From Streptomyces sp. NBC_00513 (GTDB taxonomy: Bacteria; Actinomycetota; Actinomycetes; Streptomycetales; Streptomycetaceae): a DNA stretch of 64,000 nt. The notes beneath the pieces are model-generated. The model was not told where the DNA came from, did not search any database, and saw only the letters and a program-made list of their open reading frames with translations. The translations under genes were made by a program, and so were the position numbers. Position 1 is the first letter of the stretch; every line of letters starts with the position of its first letter. Positions 52,573 through 60,984 of this stretch are shown one piece after another. The DNA lies in contig NZ_CP107845.1 of assembly GCF_041431415.1 (NCBI RefSeq), positions 3,100,001 through 3,164,000 on the forward strand, given 5' to 3'.

Positions 52573-53676
52573 ATGCCCATGAACGCCACCTCCCCGCTCC
52601 GCGTCGGACTCATCGGCTACGGACTCGCCGGTTCCGTCTTCCACGCTCCGCTGGTGTCCGCCACCGAGGGGCTCGTCCTCGACACCGTCGTCACCTCCGA
52701 CCCGGACCGTCAGGCCCAGGCCCGCGAGGCGCACCCGGGCATCCGGATCGCGGAGTCCCCCGACGCGCTCTGGTCCGGCGGCGCCGGCACCCCGCCCGTC
52801 GACCTGGTCGTGATCGCCGCCCCCAACAAGACGCACGTCACGCTCGCCACGGCCGCCCTCGACGCCGGCGTCCCGGTGGTCGTGGACAAGCCGCTCGCCG
52901 CGACCGCGGCCGAGGCCCGCGAACTCGCCGCCCTCGCCGACAGGACCGGCACCTTCCTGTCCGTCTTCCAGAACCGCCGCTGGGACAACGACTTCCTCAC
53001 CGTGCGCCGGCTCATCGCGGACGGGGAGCTCGGCGAGGTCCAGCGCTTCGAGTCCCGGTTCGAGCGGTGGCGCCCGCAGCTCAAGGGCGGCTGGCGGGAG
53101 TCCGGCAGGCCCGAGGAGCTCGGCGGCCTGCTGTACGACCTCGGCAGCCACGTGGTCGACCAGGCGCTGGTGCTGTTCGGTCCGGCCGTGCGCGTCTACG
53201 CGGAGGCCGACGTGCGCCGCCGGGGCGCGGAGGCGGACGACGACACATTCATCGCGATCACCCACGCGGGCGGGGTCCGCTCCCACCTGTACGTCAGCGC
53301 GACCACCGCGCAGTTGGGGCCCCGGTTCCGGGTCCTCGGCTCGCGCGCGGGCTACGTGAAGTACGGCCTCGACCCGCAGGAGGCCGCACTGCGCGAGGGC
53401 CTGCGGCCGAGCACGGCCGAGGGCGTGTTGTGGGGCGAGGAGGAACCGCACCTGTGGGGGCGGCTGGGCTCCGGCGAGTCCCCGCTGACCGGCAGCGGGA
53501 TCCCGGTGCCGACGGAGCACGGCGACTACCCGGCGTACTACGCGGCGGTCGTGGAGGCCCTTCGCACGGGCGGCCCCGCCCCGGTCACCGCCCGGGAGGC
53601 GGCCGACTGCCTGGCCGTCCTGGAGGCGGCCCGCCGGTCGTCGGACGAGGGCGTGACGGTGTCCCTGGAGCGGTGA
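52573..53676 (+). CDS. Gfo/Idh/MocA-family oxidoreductase
   Basis: A 367-residue NAD(P)-dependent enzyme. The Rossmann motif is RVGLIGYGLAGSVFHAPLV (GxGxxG), followed by VIAAPNKTHVTLATAALDAG, then VVVDKPLAATAAEARELAAL with the EKP-type Lys as DKP. The C-terminal alpha/beta domain contains GGLLYDLGSHVVDQALVLFG. Such enzymes oxidise sugars, inositols or their derivatives. Starts at ATG 52573 or 52579; neither has a Shine-Dalgarno, so the transcript may be leaderless. Likely controlled by the divergent ROK protein. Confidence 0.87.
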   Translation: MPMNATSPLRVGLIGYGLAGSVFHAPLVSATEGLVLDTVVTSDPDRQAQAREAHPGIRIAESPDALWSGGAGTPPVDLVVIAAPNKTHVTLATAALDAGVPVVVDKPLAATAAEARELAALADRTGTFLSVFQNRRWDNDFLTVRRLIADGELGEVQRFESRFERWRPQLKGGWRESGRPEELGGLLYDLGSHVVDQALVLFGPAVRVYAEADVRRRGAEADDDTFIAITHAGGVRSHLYVSATTAQLGPRFRVLGSRAGYVKYGLDPQEAALREGLRPSTAEGVLWGEEEPHLWGRLGSGESPLTGSGIPVPTEHGDYPAYYAAVVEALRTGGPAPVTAREAADCLAVLEAARRSSDEGVTVSLER

Positions 53677-53711
53677 CGGACCGAGTGGCGCCCCCGGCGC
53701 GGTGACGGGGC

Positions 53712-53835
53712 GCGCCGACCGACGAAGGCGCGGGGGCGGCCCGCGCCGACCGGCGAAGGGGCGGGGGCGGGGCGCGCCGACCGGCGAAGGCGCGGGGGCG
53801 GGGCGCGCCGACCGGCGAAGGGGCGGGCCGCCCGA
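53712..53835. repeat. 31-bp tandem repeat, four copies
   Basis: Copies begin at 53712, 53743, 53774 and 53805 with an exact 31-bp period; each carries GCGCCGACCGGCGAAGG followed by a G/C stretch. It fills the 220-bp gap between the oxidoreductase and the convergent hydrolase. The copies are contiguous, without spacers. Confidence 0.88.
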
Positions 53836-53896
53836 CCGGCGACCCGCCCTCCCCCCGTGTGCCCGACCGGTCGGCCGGGCCCTTCCGAAGAGCGCC

Positions 53897-54754
53897 CTAC
53901 GCGCCCTTGAACTCCTGGCGCTGCCGGCCGAGGCCCTCGATCTCCAGCTCCACGACGTCGCCCGCCCGCAGGTACGGCTTCGGTTCCGGCTGCCCCATGG
54001 CCACGCCGGCCGGCGTGCCGGTGACGATGACGTCGCCCGGGTACAGCGTCATGAAGCGGCTCAGGTACCGCACGACCTCGCCGACGGGGAAGATCTGGTC
54101 CGCCGTGTTGCCGTCCTGCCGCAGGACGCCGTTGACCCACAGCCGCACGTCCAACCGCTGCGGGTCGCCGACCTCGTCGGCCGTCACCAGCCACGGGCCG
54201 AGCGGGGTGAAGGTCTCGCAGTTCTTGCCCTTGTCCCAGGTGCCGCCGCGCTCGATCTGGAACTCGCGCTCGGAGACGTCGTTCACCAGCGTGTACCCGC
54301 CGACGTGGGCCAGGCCCTCCTCGGCGGAGTCCAGGTAGCGGGCGGTGGCGCCGATGACGACGCCGAGCTCCGCCTCCCAGTCGGTCTTCACGCTGCCGCG
54401 CGGGATCAGCACCGTGTCGTCCGGGCCGACCACGGTGTCCGCGGCCTTGAGGAACAGGATCGGCTCGGCCGGGGGTTCCGCGCCGACCTCGGCCGCGTGA
54501 GCGAAGTAGTTCAGGCCGATGCCCACGATCTTGCCGATGCGGCCGATCGGCGACCCGATCCGGAGCCCTTCGGCGTCGAGCACCGGCAGTTCCCCGGCCG
54601 CCGCCGCTTCCCGTACCCGGGACAGCACGGAGTCGTCGGCCAGCAGGGCGCCGTCCACATCCGTGATCAGGCCGGACAGGTCCCGCAGGGTTCCGTCCCG
54701 GTCGAGCAGCGCGGGGCGCTCCGACCCGACCGGTCCGACACGCAGCAGCTTCAT
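53897..54754 (-). CDS. fumarylacetoacetate-hydrolase-family protein
   Basis: A 285-residue FAH-family enzyme. IGRIGKIVGIGLNYFAHAAE opens the catalytic core; SVKTDWEAELGVVIG holds the metal-binding Glu residues, followed by GGYTLVNDVSEREFQ and VIVTGTPAGVAMG. Members act as hydrolases, hydratases or decarboxylases in aromatic or sugar-acid breakdown. ATG 54754 is chosen because GGGAGA lies 6 bp upstream. An inverted repeat in the upstream region (54826-54845) is a candidate operator. Its partner pathway is not apparent here. Confidence 0.85.
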   Translation of the reverse strand: MKLLRVGPVGSERPALLDRDGTLRDLSGLITDVDGALLADDSVLSRVREAAAAGELPVLDAEGLRIGSPIGRIGKIVGIGLNYFAHAAEVGAEPPAEPILFLKAADTVVGPDDTVLIPRGSVKTDWEAELGVVIGATARYLDSAEEGLAHVGGYTLVNDVSEREFQIERGGTWDKGKNCETFTPLGPWLVTADEVGDPQRLDVRLWVNGVLRQDGNTADQIFPVGEVVRYLSRFMTLYPGDVIVTGTPAGVAMGQPEPKPYLRAGDVVELEIEGLGRQRQEFKGA

Positions 54755-54825
54755 GGGCATTCTCCCGTGGTCGTGGGTGGTCGGCCCATGGGCGTGCACG
54801 GGCCGGCCGATGGGTTGCGGCCATC

Positions 54826-54845
54826 GGAGGATTGGTTGATCCTCC
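54826..54845. promoter_or_regulatory. inverted repeat upstream of the FAH-family gene
   Basis: GGAGGAT, 6 bp, ATCCTCC, with further symmetric bases (CCATC ... GATGG) outside. It lies about 70 bp upstream of the start. The sequence resembles sites of GntR/FadR-type repressors; no such regulator is adjacent. Confidence 0.55.
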
Positions 54846-54892
54846 AAGATGGATGACCGGTCCGCAAGACCCTGTTCACAGACTGGAACGCT

Positions 54893-55693
54893 TCACAGGC
54901 TGGAACGCTGCACTCCGTCGTCCTGCCGCTCCTTGCGGTGCTGGAGCCAGGCGCGTTCGGCGACGGTCCACGCGGTGGTGGTCAGCAGGTACAGCCCTGC
55001 GGCCAGCGGGACCACGGCGGCGGTGATCAGCGTCCCGAAGGACAGCAGGGGCAGCACGCCGCCGAGCTTGCGCATCATCGCCTGCTGTTCGGCCGTGACC
55101 TGCGGGAGCCCGGTCGCGGCGGCCGACGCACTCGCCTTGGCACCGGCCTTCGCGTGAGCGTTGCCCTTCGTGTGAGCGTTGCCCTTCCCCTTGGCACCGG
55201 CCGTCACGGCGACCCCCTTCGCGGTGGTCCCCCTCCCCGCGCCGACGGGCGGGGCGACCGGGACCGGCGGCGCGGCCGCGGCGGCCCGCCGTCCGCGTAC
55301 CGCACTCCAGGCGGCCACCACCGCAATCGCCGCGAACAGTCCGAGGAACACCAGCCCCGGCGCCCCGAACACACCGCCCTCGCCGAGGGCGTCCGTCCAC
55401 CGGTCCCCGAGCGGCGCGGCGAACAGTCGGTGGCCCAGCAGTTCGTTGGCCGCCCCGCTCACCTTCGCCGAGGAGAAGGCCTGGTACATCACGAAGAACA
55501 CCGGCAGTTGCAGCAGCATCGGCAGGCACCCGGCCATCGGGGTCGCGCCCCGGAAAGCGGCCCGGCTGAGCGGGTGCAGGGCGAGCCGTACGAGCACGGT
55601 GAACAGCACGATCGCGGCGGCGGTCGCGGACTCGGCCAGTACCGGCTCCAGGAGCCGGCCCAGCTGGGCAACAAGATGAGTGAAAACGGACAC
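54893..55693 (-). CDS. yidC: YidC/Oxa1-family membrane insertase (paralog)
   Basis: A 266-residue membrane protein with the YidC core: helix AIVLFTVLVRLALHPLSRAA with the conserved Arg, then GCLPMLLQLPVFFVMYQAFS, a middle helix, and LPLLSFGTLITAAVVPLAAG near the end. Between the middle helices is a polar loop of about 60 residues rich in Ala/Lys/Gly with short GKGNAHTKGNAHAK repeats, not present in housekeeping YidC. It is shorter than the main chromosomal YidC and should be a second, accessory insertase. It is followed upstream by a DUF6412 gene, a common pairing in Streptomyces. Confidence 0.83.
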   Translation of the reverse strand: MSVFTHLVAQLGRLLEPVLAESATAAAIVLFTVLVRLALHPLSRAAFRGATPMAGCLPMLLQLPVFFVMYQAFSSAKVSGAANELLGHRLFAAPLGDRWTDALGEGGVFGAPGLVFLGLFAAIAVVAAWSAVRGRRAAAAAPPVPVAPPVGAGRGTTAKGVAVTAGAKGKGNAHTKGNAHAKAGAKASASAAATGLPQVTAEQQAMMRKLGGVLPLLSFGTLITAAVVPLAAGLYLLTTTAWTVAERAWLQHRKERQDDGVQRSSL

Positions 55694-55803
55694 GCGGGCC
55701 CTCCGAAGGGTCTCGTCGAACGTCGAAAGAGGTGCATTTCGGCGTGACGACCCGCGAGGGGCACAGCAGTGATCAGTGGTGGGACAAGGCGATCTGCGCG
55801 CCC

Positions 55804-56169
55804 CTACGCGGCCGTCGGGACGAGGCGGCCGGGCGCCCTGGGCCGCGACCGGCCGGAGGCGTCGGGATCGCGCTGCGGCAGGAACGCCGTACGGTGCTCG
55901 CGATCACGGATGGCGGTGCGTATGCGATGGGGCGGCACGGGCCGCACGAGGCTGGCGGCCAGGGCCGCTGCGCCCACGGCGACGGCGGCGGCCAGCGCGA
56001 CCACCGCGGCGGCCAGGCCGTTCTCCCCGAGCAGCAGCCCGAGGAACCCGCCGAGCAGCAACAGGGTCATCACCAGCTGCGATCCCCGCGAGAACACCAC
56101 GGAGGACAGGAGGGCGGAGAGGCGCGCGCCGAGGCGACCGGTGGAACGACCGACGGGTCGTCCGGCCAT
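55804..56169 (-). CDS. DUF6412-type small membrane protein
   Basis: A 121-residue protein with two hydrophobic helices (QLVMTLLLLGGFLGLLLG and AAAVVALAAAVAVGAAALAA) and a C-terminal tail RTAIRDREHRTAFLPQRDPD, then ASGRSRPRAPGR, the signature of the DUF6412 family found next to YidC paralogs. AGGAGG lies upstream of the ATG. It probably works with the insertase; its exact role is unknown. Confidence 0.75.
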   Translation of the reverse strand: MAGRPVGRSTGRLGARLSALLSSVVFSRGSQLVMTLLLLGGFLGLLLGENGLAAAVVALAAAVAVGAAALAASLVRPVPPHRIRTAIRDREHRTAFLPQRDPDASGRSRPRAPGRLVPTAA

Positions 56170-56344
56170 GGGGACCGCCTCCTCTCACGAACTCGCGTAC
56201 GAGACCTGCTGCTCGCCCCGATGATAACCGCCCGCACCGACAACGGTCCCGGCCTCCGCCCCCGGATCTCCCCCGACCCCGGATCGCGCACCGACCCCGG
56301 ATCGGGCACCGACCCCGGAATCGCGCGCAGGACCGCTCGTCCGC

Positions 56345-57214
56345 TCAGCGCCTCAGCGTCCCCCACACCACCAGCCGGTACCGGGACGTGTACTCGGGCG
56401 TGCAGGTCGTCAACGTGATGTAGGCGCCCGGCTCGGTGTAGCCCTGATCGGGTCGGACCGAACTGCGGGGCACGGGCGCGATCACCCCGGTGTCCCGCTC
56501 GGTGGTCTGCGCCAGGACCTTCCCCACGACGTACGTGTACCGCTCGCCCCGCACGTCGACGATCAGCTCGTCCCCCGCGCGCAGCCGGTTGATGTACCGG
56601 AAGGGTTCCCCGTGGGTGTTCCGGTGCCCGGCCAGCGCGAGGTTCCCCCGCGCGCCGGGAGCGGCCGTACCGGGGTAGTGCCCGGCGTATCCCTTGTCCA
56701 GCACGGCCCGCTTGTCGATCCCCTGCGCCACGGGCACCACGACGCCCAGGCGCGGGATGCGCAGGATCGCGTACGAGCCCTCCCGCGCCGGCGGCCCGTC
56801 GGCGCGGGAGGGCGCGCCGGCCGCGGCGGACCCGCCCGAGCCGGAGCCCGAACCGGTTCCCGGGCCCCCTTCCCCGCCCGTCCCCGGCTCGCCCTTCGAC
56901 TCCGGGGCGGGTTCCGGGGCGTCCTCGGGGGCCGGCGCCGCCCCCTCTCCCGGGGGCGGGTCGGGCGTGGGGCGCGGGCGCCCGGCCGGCTCCTGGGCCC
57001 AGGATCGTTCCAGGGCGTGGACCTCGTCCCGCGCGGCGGCCAGGGCCTGCCTGTTCGTCCACCACACCTGGTGCACCACCAGCAACAACACCACCACGCC
57101 GGCCGTGACGATCAGCTCCGCCGCCGCCCACAGCGCCCCCGCGAGACCGGCCCGGCGCGCCCGCCGGCCGCTCCCCTGCACCACCACAGGTATGTGATCC
57201 CGCACGGGCGGCAC
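56345..57214 (-). CDS. class E sortase
   Basis: A 289-residue transpeptidase. An N-terminal helix (ELIVTAGVVVLLLVVHQVWW) is followed by about 70 residues of Pro/Glu/Gly-rich linker and the sortase domain, with catalytic His197 in LALAGHRNTHGEP, Cys271 in ITLTTCTPEYTS, and Arg in SRYRLVVWG. TLTTCTP is typical of class E, which recognises LAXTG. The LAHTG protein encoded at 50419-51252 is the obvious local substrate. GTG start; a Shine-Dalgarno is not well placed. Confidence 0.9.
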   Translation of the reverse strand: MPPVRDHIPVVVQGSGRRARRAGLAGALWAAAELIVTAGVVVLLLVVHQVWWTNRQALAAARDEVHALERSWAQEPAGRPRPTPDPPPGEGAAPAPEDAPEPAPESKGEPGTGGEGGPGTGSGSGSGGSAAAGAPSRADGPPAREGSYAILRIPRLGVVVPVAQGIDKRAVLDKGYAGHYPGTAAPGARGNLALAGHRNTHGEPFRYINRLRAGDELIVDVRGERYTYVVGKVLAQTTERDTGVIAPVPRSSVRPDQGYTEPGAYITLTTCTPEYTSRYRLVVWGTLRR

Positions 57215-57261
57215 CCTAAGTCCTCCCCCGTCAACTGACCATGGCCAGTACGGTGTGAACC

Positions 57262-58257
57262 ATGCGCCCCGACACGCCTGCCGAGCACATCGCCGAAGCC
57301 GAGCGCCTCATCCGCACGGCGACCCGCTACCCCGAGGACCAGGAGCCCTTGCTCCTCCAGGCCGCGGCCCACCTCGAACTGGCCGACGCACGCGACCGGG
57401 CGAGCACGCTCTACGACCAACTCCTCGCCGGCGAGCCGGCCAACCCGCACCTCGTGAAGGCCCTCCAGGCCGCGAACCTGTGGGAGTACGGTCACGAGGC
57501 CGAGGCTCGCGCCCTCATCCAGGGGATCCGTGCCGCGGCTCCGGTCGATCCGGCCCCCTGGGAGGTCATCGCCGAAGCCCTGGAGGCCCACGACGAGTTG
57601 ACCGCCTCGGAGGAGTGCTTCACCGAAGCCGCGAACCTCCTCATTTCGGACAGCACCCCTCTGACCCGGGCCACCACCGCCCTCATCACCGGCCGACACC
57701 GGGTCCGCCGGCTCCTCGGGCTTCCGCACGACGACTGGGACATGGTCGCCGACACCCGCCACATCGGGCCGATCCCGCTGGACGAGCTCCACGACCCGAA
57801 GCGCATCTGGGCCCTGGGCTCCGACGACCCGGCCGAGCTCCGCGCCGAGATCGCCCGCCTGCGCGCCGAGCTGGGTGACCGGCGGGCCGCCCTCTCCCGC
57901 CCCTTCCCGGTGGCCATCCTGCACTGGCCGCAACGGGAACTGGCCGAGCTCCTGACCAGCTATCCGACCCTCGCCGCCGAGTACCCCTCGCACGAGGCCC
58001 ACCTGCGGGACATCGAGACATCCCTGCGCGCCCTGGCCGCCTCGGGGACCACCAACCTCGGAATCGTCACCGCGAGCGTGCCCGCGTACGAGGCCTTCGC
58101 GGCCTCGGAGAAGACCTCCCCGGCCTCTCCGAGCCTGCTCGTGGAGTTCGCCACGACCCTCGCCGCCCGCGGCAAGGCCACCCCGTGGCCCCCGTCGCGG
58201 ACGGACTCCTGCTGGTGCGCCTCGGGCAAGCCGTACGCGGAGTGCCACGGCGGATAG
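57262..58257 (+). CDS. TPR-like protein with C-terminal SEC-C zinc motif
   Basis: A 331-residue cytosolic protein. The first ~130 residues are TPR-like helices (ERLIRTATRYPEDQEPLLLQ onward). The middle part includes RRLLGLPHDDWDMVADTRHI and a helical region. The last 18 residues form a SEC-C motif, SCWCASGKPYAECHGG, which binds zinc through CxC and CH. SEC-C tails occur on SecA and on many otherwise unrelated proteins. Function unknown. Confidence 0.8.
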   Translation: MRPDTPAEHIAEAERLIRTATRYPEDQEPLLLQAAAHLELADARDRASTLYDQLLAGEPANPHLVKALQAANLWEYGHEAEARALIQGIRAAAPVDPAPWEVIAEALEAHDELTASEECFTEAANLLISDSTPLTRATTALITGRHRVRRLLGLPHDDWDMVADTRHIGPIPLDELHDPKRIWALGSDDPAELRAEIARLRAELGDRRAALSRPFPVAILHWPQRELAELLTSYPTLAAEYPSHEAHLRDIETSLRALAASGTTNLGIVTASVPAYEAFAASEKTSPASPSLLVEFATTLAARGKATPWPPSRTDSCWCASGKPYAECHGG

Positions 58258-58321
58258 GCCCCCGGGCGGGGCTCGCCCGACAGGCCGTCGAGGCGATGCC
58301 CCGCGACTACACTTGCCCCCC

Positions 58322-59578
58322 ATGACCAGAATGCAGCCCCAGCCGTCCCGGCCTGGCCAGATCCGGGTCATGGACCTCTTCGCCGGGGCGGGCGGCTTTT
58401 CTGCTGGTTTCTCGCATTACACCCCTCGTTCGGGCGTGAACCCCTTCGCCTCGGTGGCGGCCGTCGAGTTCGACCCCGCCGCCGCGTCCACGTACGCGGC
58501 CAACTTCGGTGGGGCGCACGTCTACCCGGGCGACATCTCGGACTTCGACCCCACCCCGTTCAAGGGCGAGGTCGACGTGATCATGGGCGGGCCGCCCTGC
58601 CAGGGGTTCTCCGGACTGGGCAAGCAGAATCCGGACGACCCCCGCAACGAGCTGTGGCAGGAGTACGTCCGGGTCGTGGCCCGGGTCCACCCCAAGGTCT
58701 TCGTGATCGAGAACGTCGACCGGTTCCTGAGGTCCCCGCAGTTCGAGGACCTGCGGACGGCCTCGCAGACCCCGGGTCACCCGCTCTACGACTACACCGT
58801 GGTGCCCGCGCTGTTGAACGCCGCCGACTACGGGGTGCCGCAGGCCCGCCGGCGCGTGATCGTCATCTGCACGCGCAAGGACCTGGGTGAGACGTTGACC
58901 CACCCCGAGCCGACGCACGCGAAGCACGGCCACACGGGCGAGGTCGACGCCCCGCCGACGCTGCCGCGCTGGGAGCCGGTCTCGACGGTCTTCGAACGGT
59001 CGGCGAAGCGGCCCCTCCTCGACCGGATGCCGGATCCGCGCGGCGGCGAACCCGCCCTCGTGACCGGCGTACAGGGCCACCACCTCACCACGGACCTGCA
59101 CTTCGGCCGCAGCCCGGAAGACCTCTCGCGCGCCAGGTACAAGGCGATCCCCGAGAACGGCAACCGCAAGGACCTCCGGGGCGTCCACTACCGCATCGAC
59201 CGGTCGGGGAACATCCGCCTGTCCACCGAGGGGGCGGAATACAAGCGCCTCAAGGGGCCCGAGTTCTACCTCTCCACGGAGAGCTGGGACAACCACAACT
59301 CGGGTTCCGGGGACGTGATGGGGCGATTGCGGGCGCACACCCCGTCGGTCACCATCCGCACCGAGTTCTACAAGCCCGAGAAGGGCCGGTACCTCCACCC
59401 GACCGCGGACCGGCCCATCACCCACTACGAGGCCGCCCTCATCCAGGGGTTCCCCGAGGACTTCAAGTGGTACGGGACGAAGATCCAGATCGCCCGTCAG
59501 ATCGGCAACGCCGTGCCCGTCGGACTCGGCACCGCGCTGGCCGGGGCCATCCACACCTTCCTCGCCCGCCACATGTGA
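58322..59578 (+). CDS. DNA (cytosine-5) methyltransferase
   Basis: A 418-residue C5-methyltransferase. Motif I is VMDLFAGAGGFSAGF (SAM binding), motif IV IMGGPPCQGFSGLG with catalytic Cys93, motif VI FVIENVDR, motif VIII PQARRRVIVIC, then a target-recognition region of about 150 residues, motif IX-X region EAALIQGFP and QIGNAVPVG. ATG 58322 is chosen; a TTG three codons earlier is possible. It is convergent with a Vsr gene. No restriction endonuclease is recognised next to it, so it may be an orphan or epigenetic methylase, or its partner lies elsewhere. Confidence 0.92.
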   Translation: MTRMQPQPSRPGQIRVMDLFAGAGGFSAGFSHYTPRSGVNPFASVAAVEFDPAAASTYAANFGGAHVYPGDISDFDPTPFKGEVDVIMGGPPCQGFSGLGKQNPDDPRNELWQEYVRVVARVHPKVFVIENVDRFLRSPQFEDLRTASQTPGHPLYDYTVVPALLNAADYGVPQARRRVIVICTRKDLGETLTHPEPTHAKHGHTGEVDAPPTLPRWEPVSTVFERSAKRPLLDRMPDPRGGEPALVTGVQGHHLTTDLHFGRSPEDLSRARYKAIPENGNRKDLRGVHYRIDRSGNIRLSTEGAEYKRLKGPEFYLSTESWDNHNSGSGDVMGRLRAHTPSVTIRTEFYKPEKGRYLHPTADRPITHYEAALIQGFPEDFKWYGTKIQIARQIGNAVPVGLGTALAGAIHTFLARHM

Positions 59579-59585
59579 CCTGAGG

Positions 59586-60176
59586 TCACCCCGCGGGTGA
59601 CCCGGCCGCCCCGCCCTCCTCGACACGGACATCACCGGCGGAGGCAGGGGCCTCACCGGCGACGGCGGGGGCCTCACCGGCGACGGTACGGGCATCAGCG
59701 GCGGCCGTACCGGCGACGACGGCGCGGGCGGCCGTACGAGCGGCGGCGCGGGCGGCGCGTTCGGCCCTCCGGCGCGCCACCACCTCGGCGACCCGGACCG
59801 CCGACTCGGCCGGCGGCTCGTGCTCCCACACCCGGAAGGCCAGCCAGCCCGCCTCCGCGAGCCGCGCGTCGGTGTCCCGGTCCCGAGCCTGGTTGCCCTC
59901 GATCTTCGCCCGCCAGAACTCCGCGTTGCGCCGGGGCCAGGTCGCGTGCTCCGGGCAGCCGTGCCAGAAACAGCCGTCCACGAAGACCGCGACGCGCGCC
60001 GGACCGAAGACGATGTCGGCCTCCCTGCGCACCCCCTTCACGGGGCGGCCGTGAACGCGGAACCGCAGTCCCGAGGCGTGCAGGGCCTTCCGCAGGGCCA
60101 CCTCGATCTTGGTGTCCTTGCTCTTCTGCCGGCTCATGCGAGCGCGGACGTCGGGAGTGCTCTCCAGGGCTTCCAC
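59586..60176 (-). CDS. vsr: Vsr very-short-patch mismatch endonuclease
   Basis: A 196-residue enzyme. TPDVRARMSRQKSKDTKIEV and LRKALHASGLRFRVHGRPVK are the family's N-terminal signatures; the catalytic core is READIVFGPARVAVFVDGCF with FWHGCPEHATWP (catalytic Asp and His, zinc ligands). Vsr nicks at T:G mismatches created when 5-methylcytosine deaminates, so it fits the adjacent cytosine methyltransferase. The C-terminal ~60 residues are Ala-rich with GEAPAVAGEAPA repeats and look dispensable. GTG start. Confidence 0.92.
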   Translation of the reverse strand: MEALESTPDVRARMSRQKSKDTKIEVALRKALHASGLRFRVHGRPVKGVRREADIVFGPARVAVFVDGCFWHGCPEHATWPRRNAEFWRAKIEGNQARDRDTDARLAEAGWLAFRVWEHEPPAESAVRVAEVVARRRAERAARAAARTAARAVVAGTAAADARTVAGEAPAVAGEAPASAGDVRVEEGGAAGSPAG

Positions 60177-60180
60177 CCCT

Positions 60181-60984
60181 TCATTGTGGTGCCACGGGCA
60201 GTTCCAACTGGACGTGGCCCCGGGCCACGACCGTCGGTCGCGTCGGGCGGGCTCCCCCTCCGAGCGCGAGCAGGACGCGCAGGGCCGCCAGGACCTCCGC
60301 CGGGGCGTCCCGCACCATCGACGGGGTCACGCTCACCACCAGGACACCGTGGGCCTCCAGGCGCAGTCGGCGCCGGAGGGTGGCCTGCCAGGCGTCGCGG
60401 GTGAAGTGGTACTCGACCGAGTCGACCTCCAGGGCCACGCCCTCGTCGGGCCAGTAGGCGTCCGGGGAGGCCAGAAAGGCCCCTTCGGGGGTGTGGAGAC
60501 GGGCGTTCCACAGGGGGGTGGGGAGGTCGCCGGCGGCCAGGGCCTCGCGGGCCCGTGCCTCGGCGACCGAGCGGACGCCCACCAGGAGTTCCGCGGCGGC
60601 CGCCCGGACGGCGGGGCGGGCCAGGAGGCGGGCGGAGCGAAGTTCGGCGTGCAGGTCCCGCGGGTGGCACCAGCCGGCCTGGACGACGTGGGCCAGTACG
60701 GAGCGGATGAGGTCGGGGTCCGTGGCGCGGGCCGCGAAATCGGCGGCGGCGCGCACCGGGCGGGTGCTCGGAACGCCGTGGACGGCGATGGTGCGCGGCC
60801 ACCGGGTGGTGGGCAGCGGGCGGACCCCGCCGGTGGCGGCGACCCGGCGCGGGGCACGGATCAGGACGTCGGCGGGGGTGTCCGGGGCGTCGCGGACACC
60901 GAGGAGGGCGAGGGCCGCCCCGCCGGTGAGGGCGGCCGTGTCCCCCGTGAGCGGGTCGGCGGTGGGCTCGGCGGCGTACATCAC
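60181..60984 (-). CDS. DUF559/AbiEi-like nuclease-fold protein, start uncertain
   Basis: At least 267 residues. The C-terminal part (GVALEVDSVEYHFTRDAWQA, then RLRLEAHGVLVVSVTP) is a Vsr-like DUF559 restriction-endonuclease fold. Upstream of the first ATG/GTG (60984) the same frame stays open and reads RYDLATRRQLLAAGVPAGTI and PWQRLLPRVHLLQTGPPDRR, the N-terminal helix-turn-helix normally present in this family. That region, to about 61153, has no ATG, GTG or TTG start and runs into simple repeats. So the true start is a CTG, or the gene has a frame break. It is 4 bp from the vsr gene. Confidence 0.7.
   Translation of the reverse strand: MMYAAEPTADPLTGDTAALTGGAALALLGVRDAPDTPADVLIRAPRRVAATGGVRPLPTTRWPRTIAVHGVPSTRPVRAAADFAARATDPDLIRSVLAHVVQAGWCHPRDLHAELRSARLLARPAVRAAAAELLVGVRSVAEARAREALAAGDLPTPLWNARLHTPEGAFLASPDAYWPDEGVALEVDSVEYHFTRDAWQATLRRRLRLEAHGVLVVSVTPSMVRDAPAEVLAALRVLLALGGGARPTRPTVVARGHVQLELPVAPQ

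Noticed and set aside
53712..53835. A CRISPR-like repeat array.
   Set aside because: The 31-bp copies are contiguous with no unique spacers between them; it is a simple tandem repeat.
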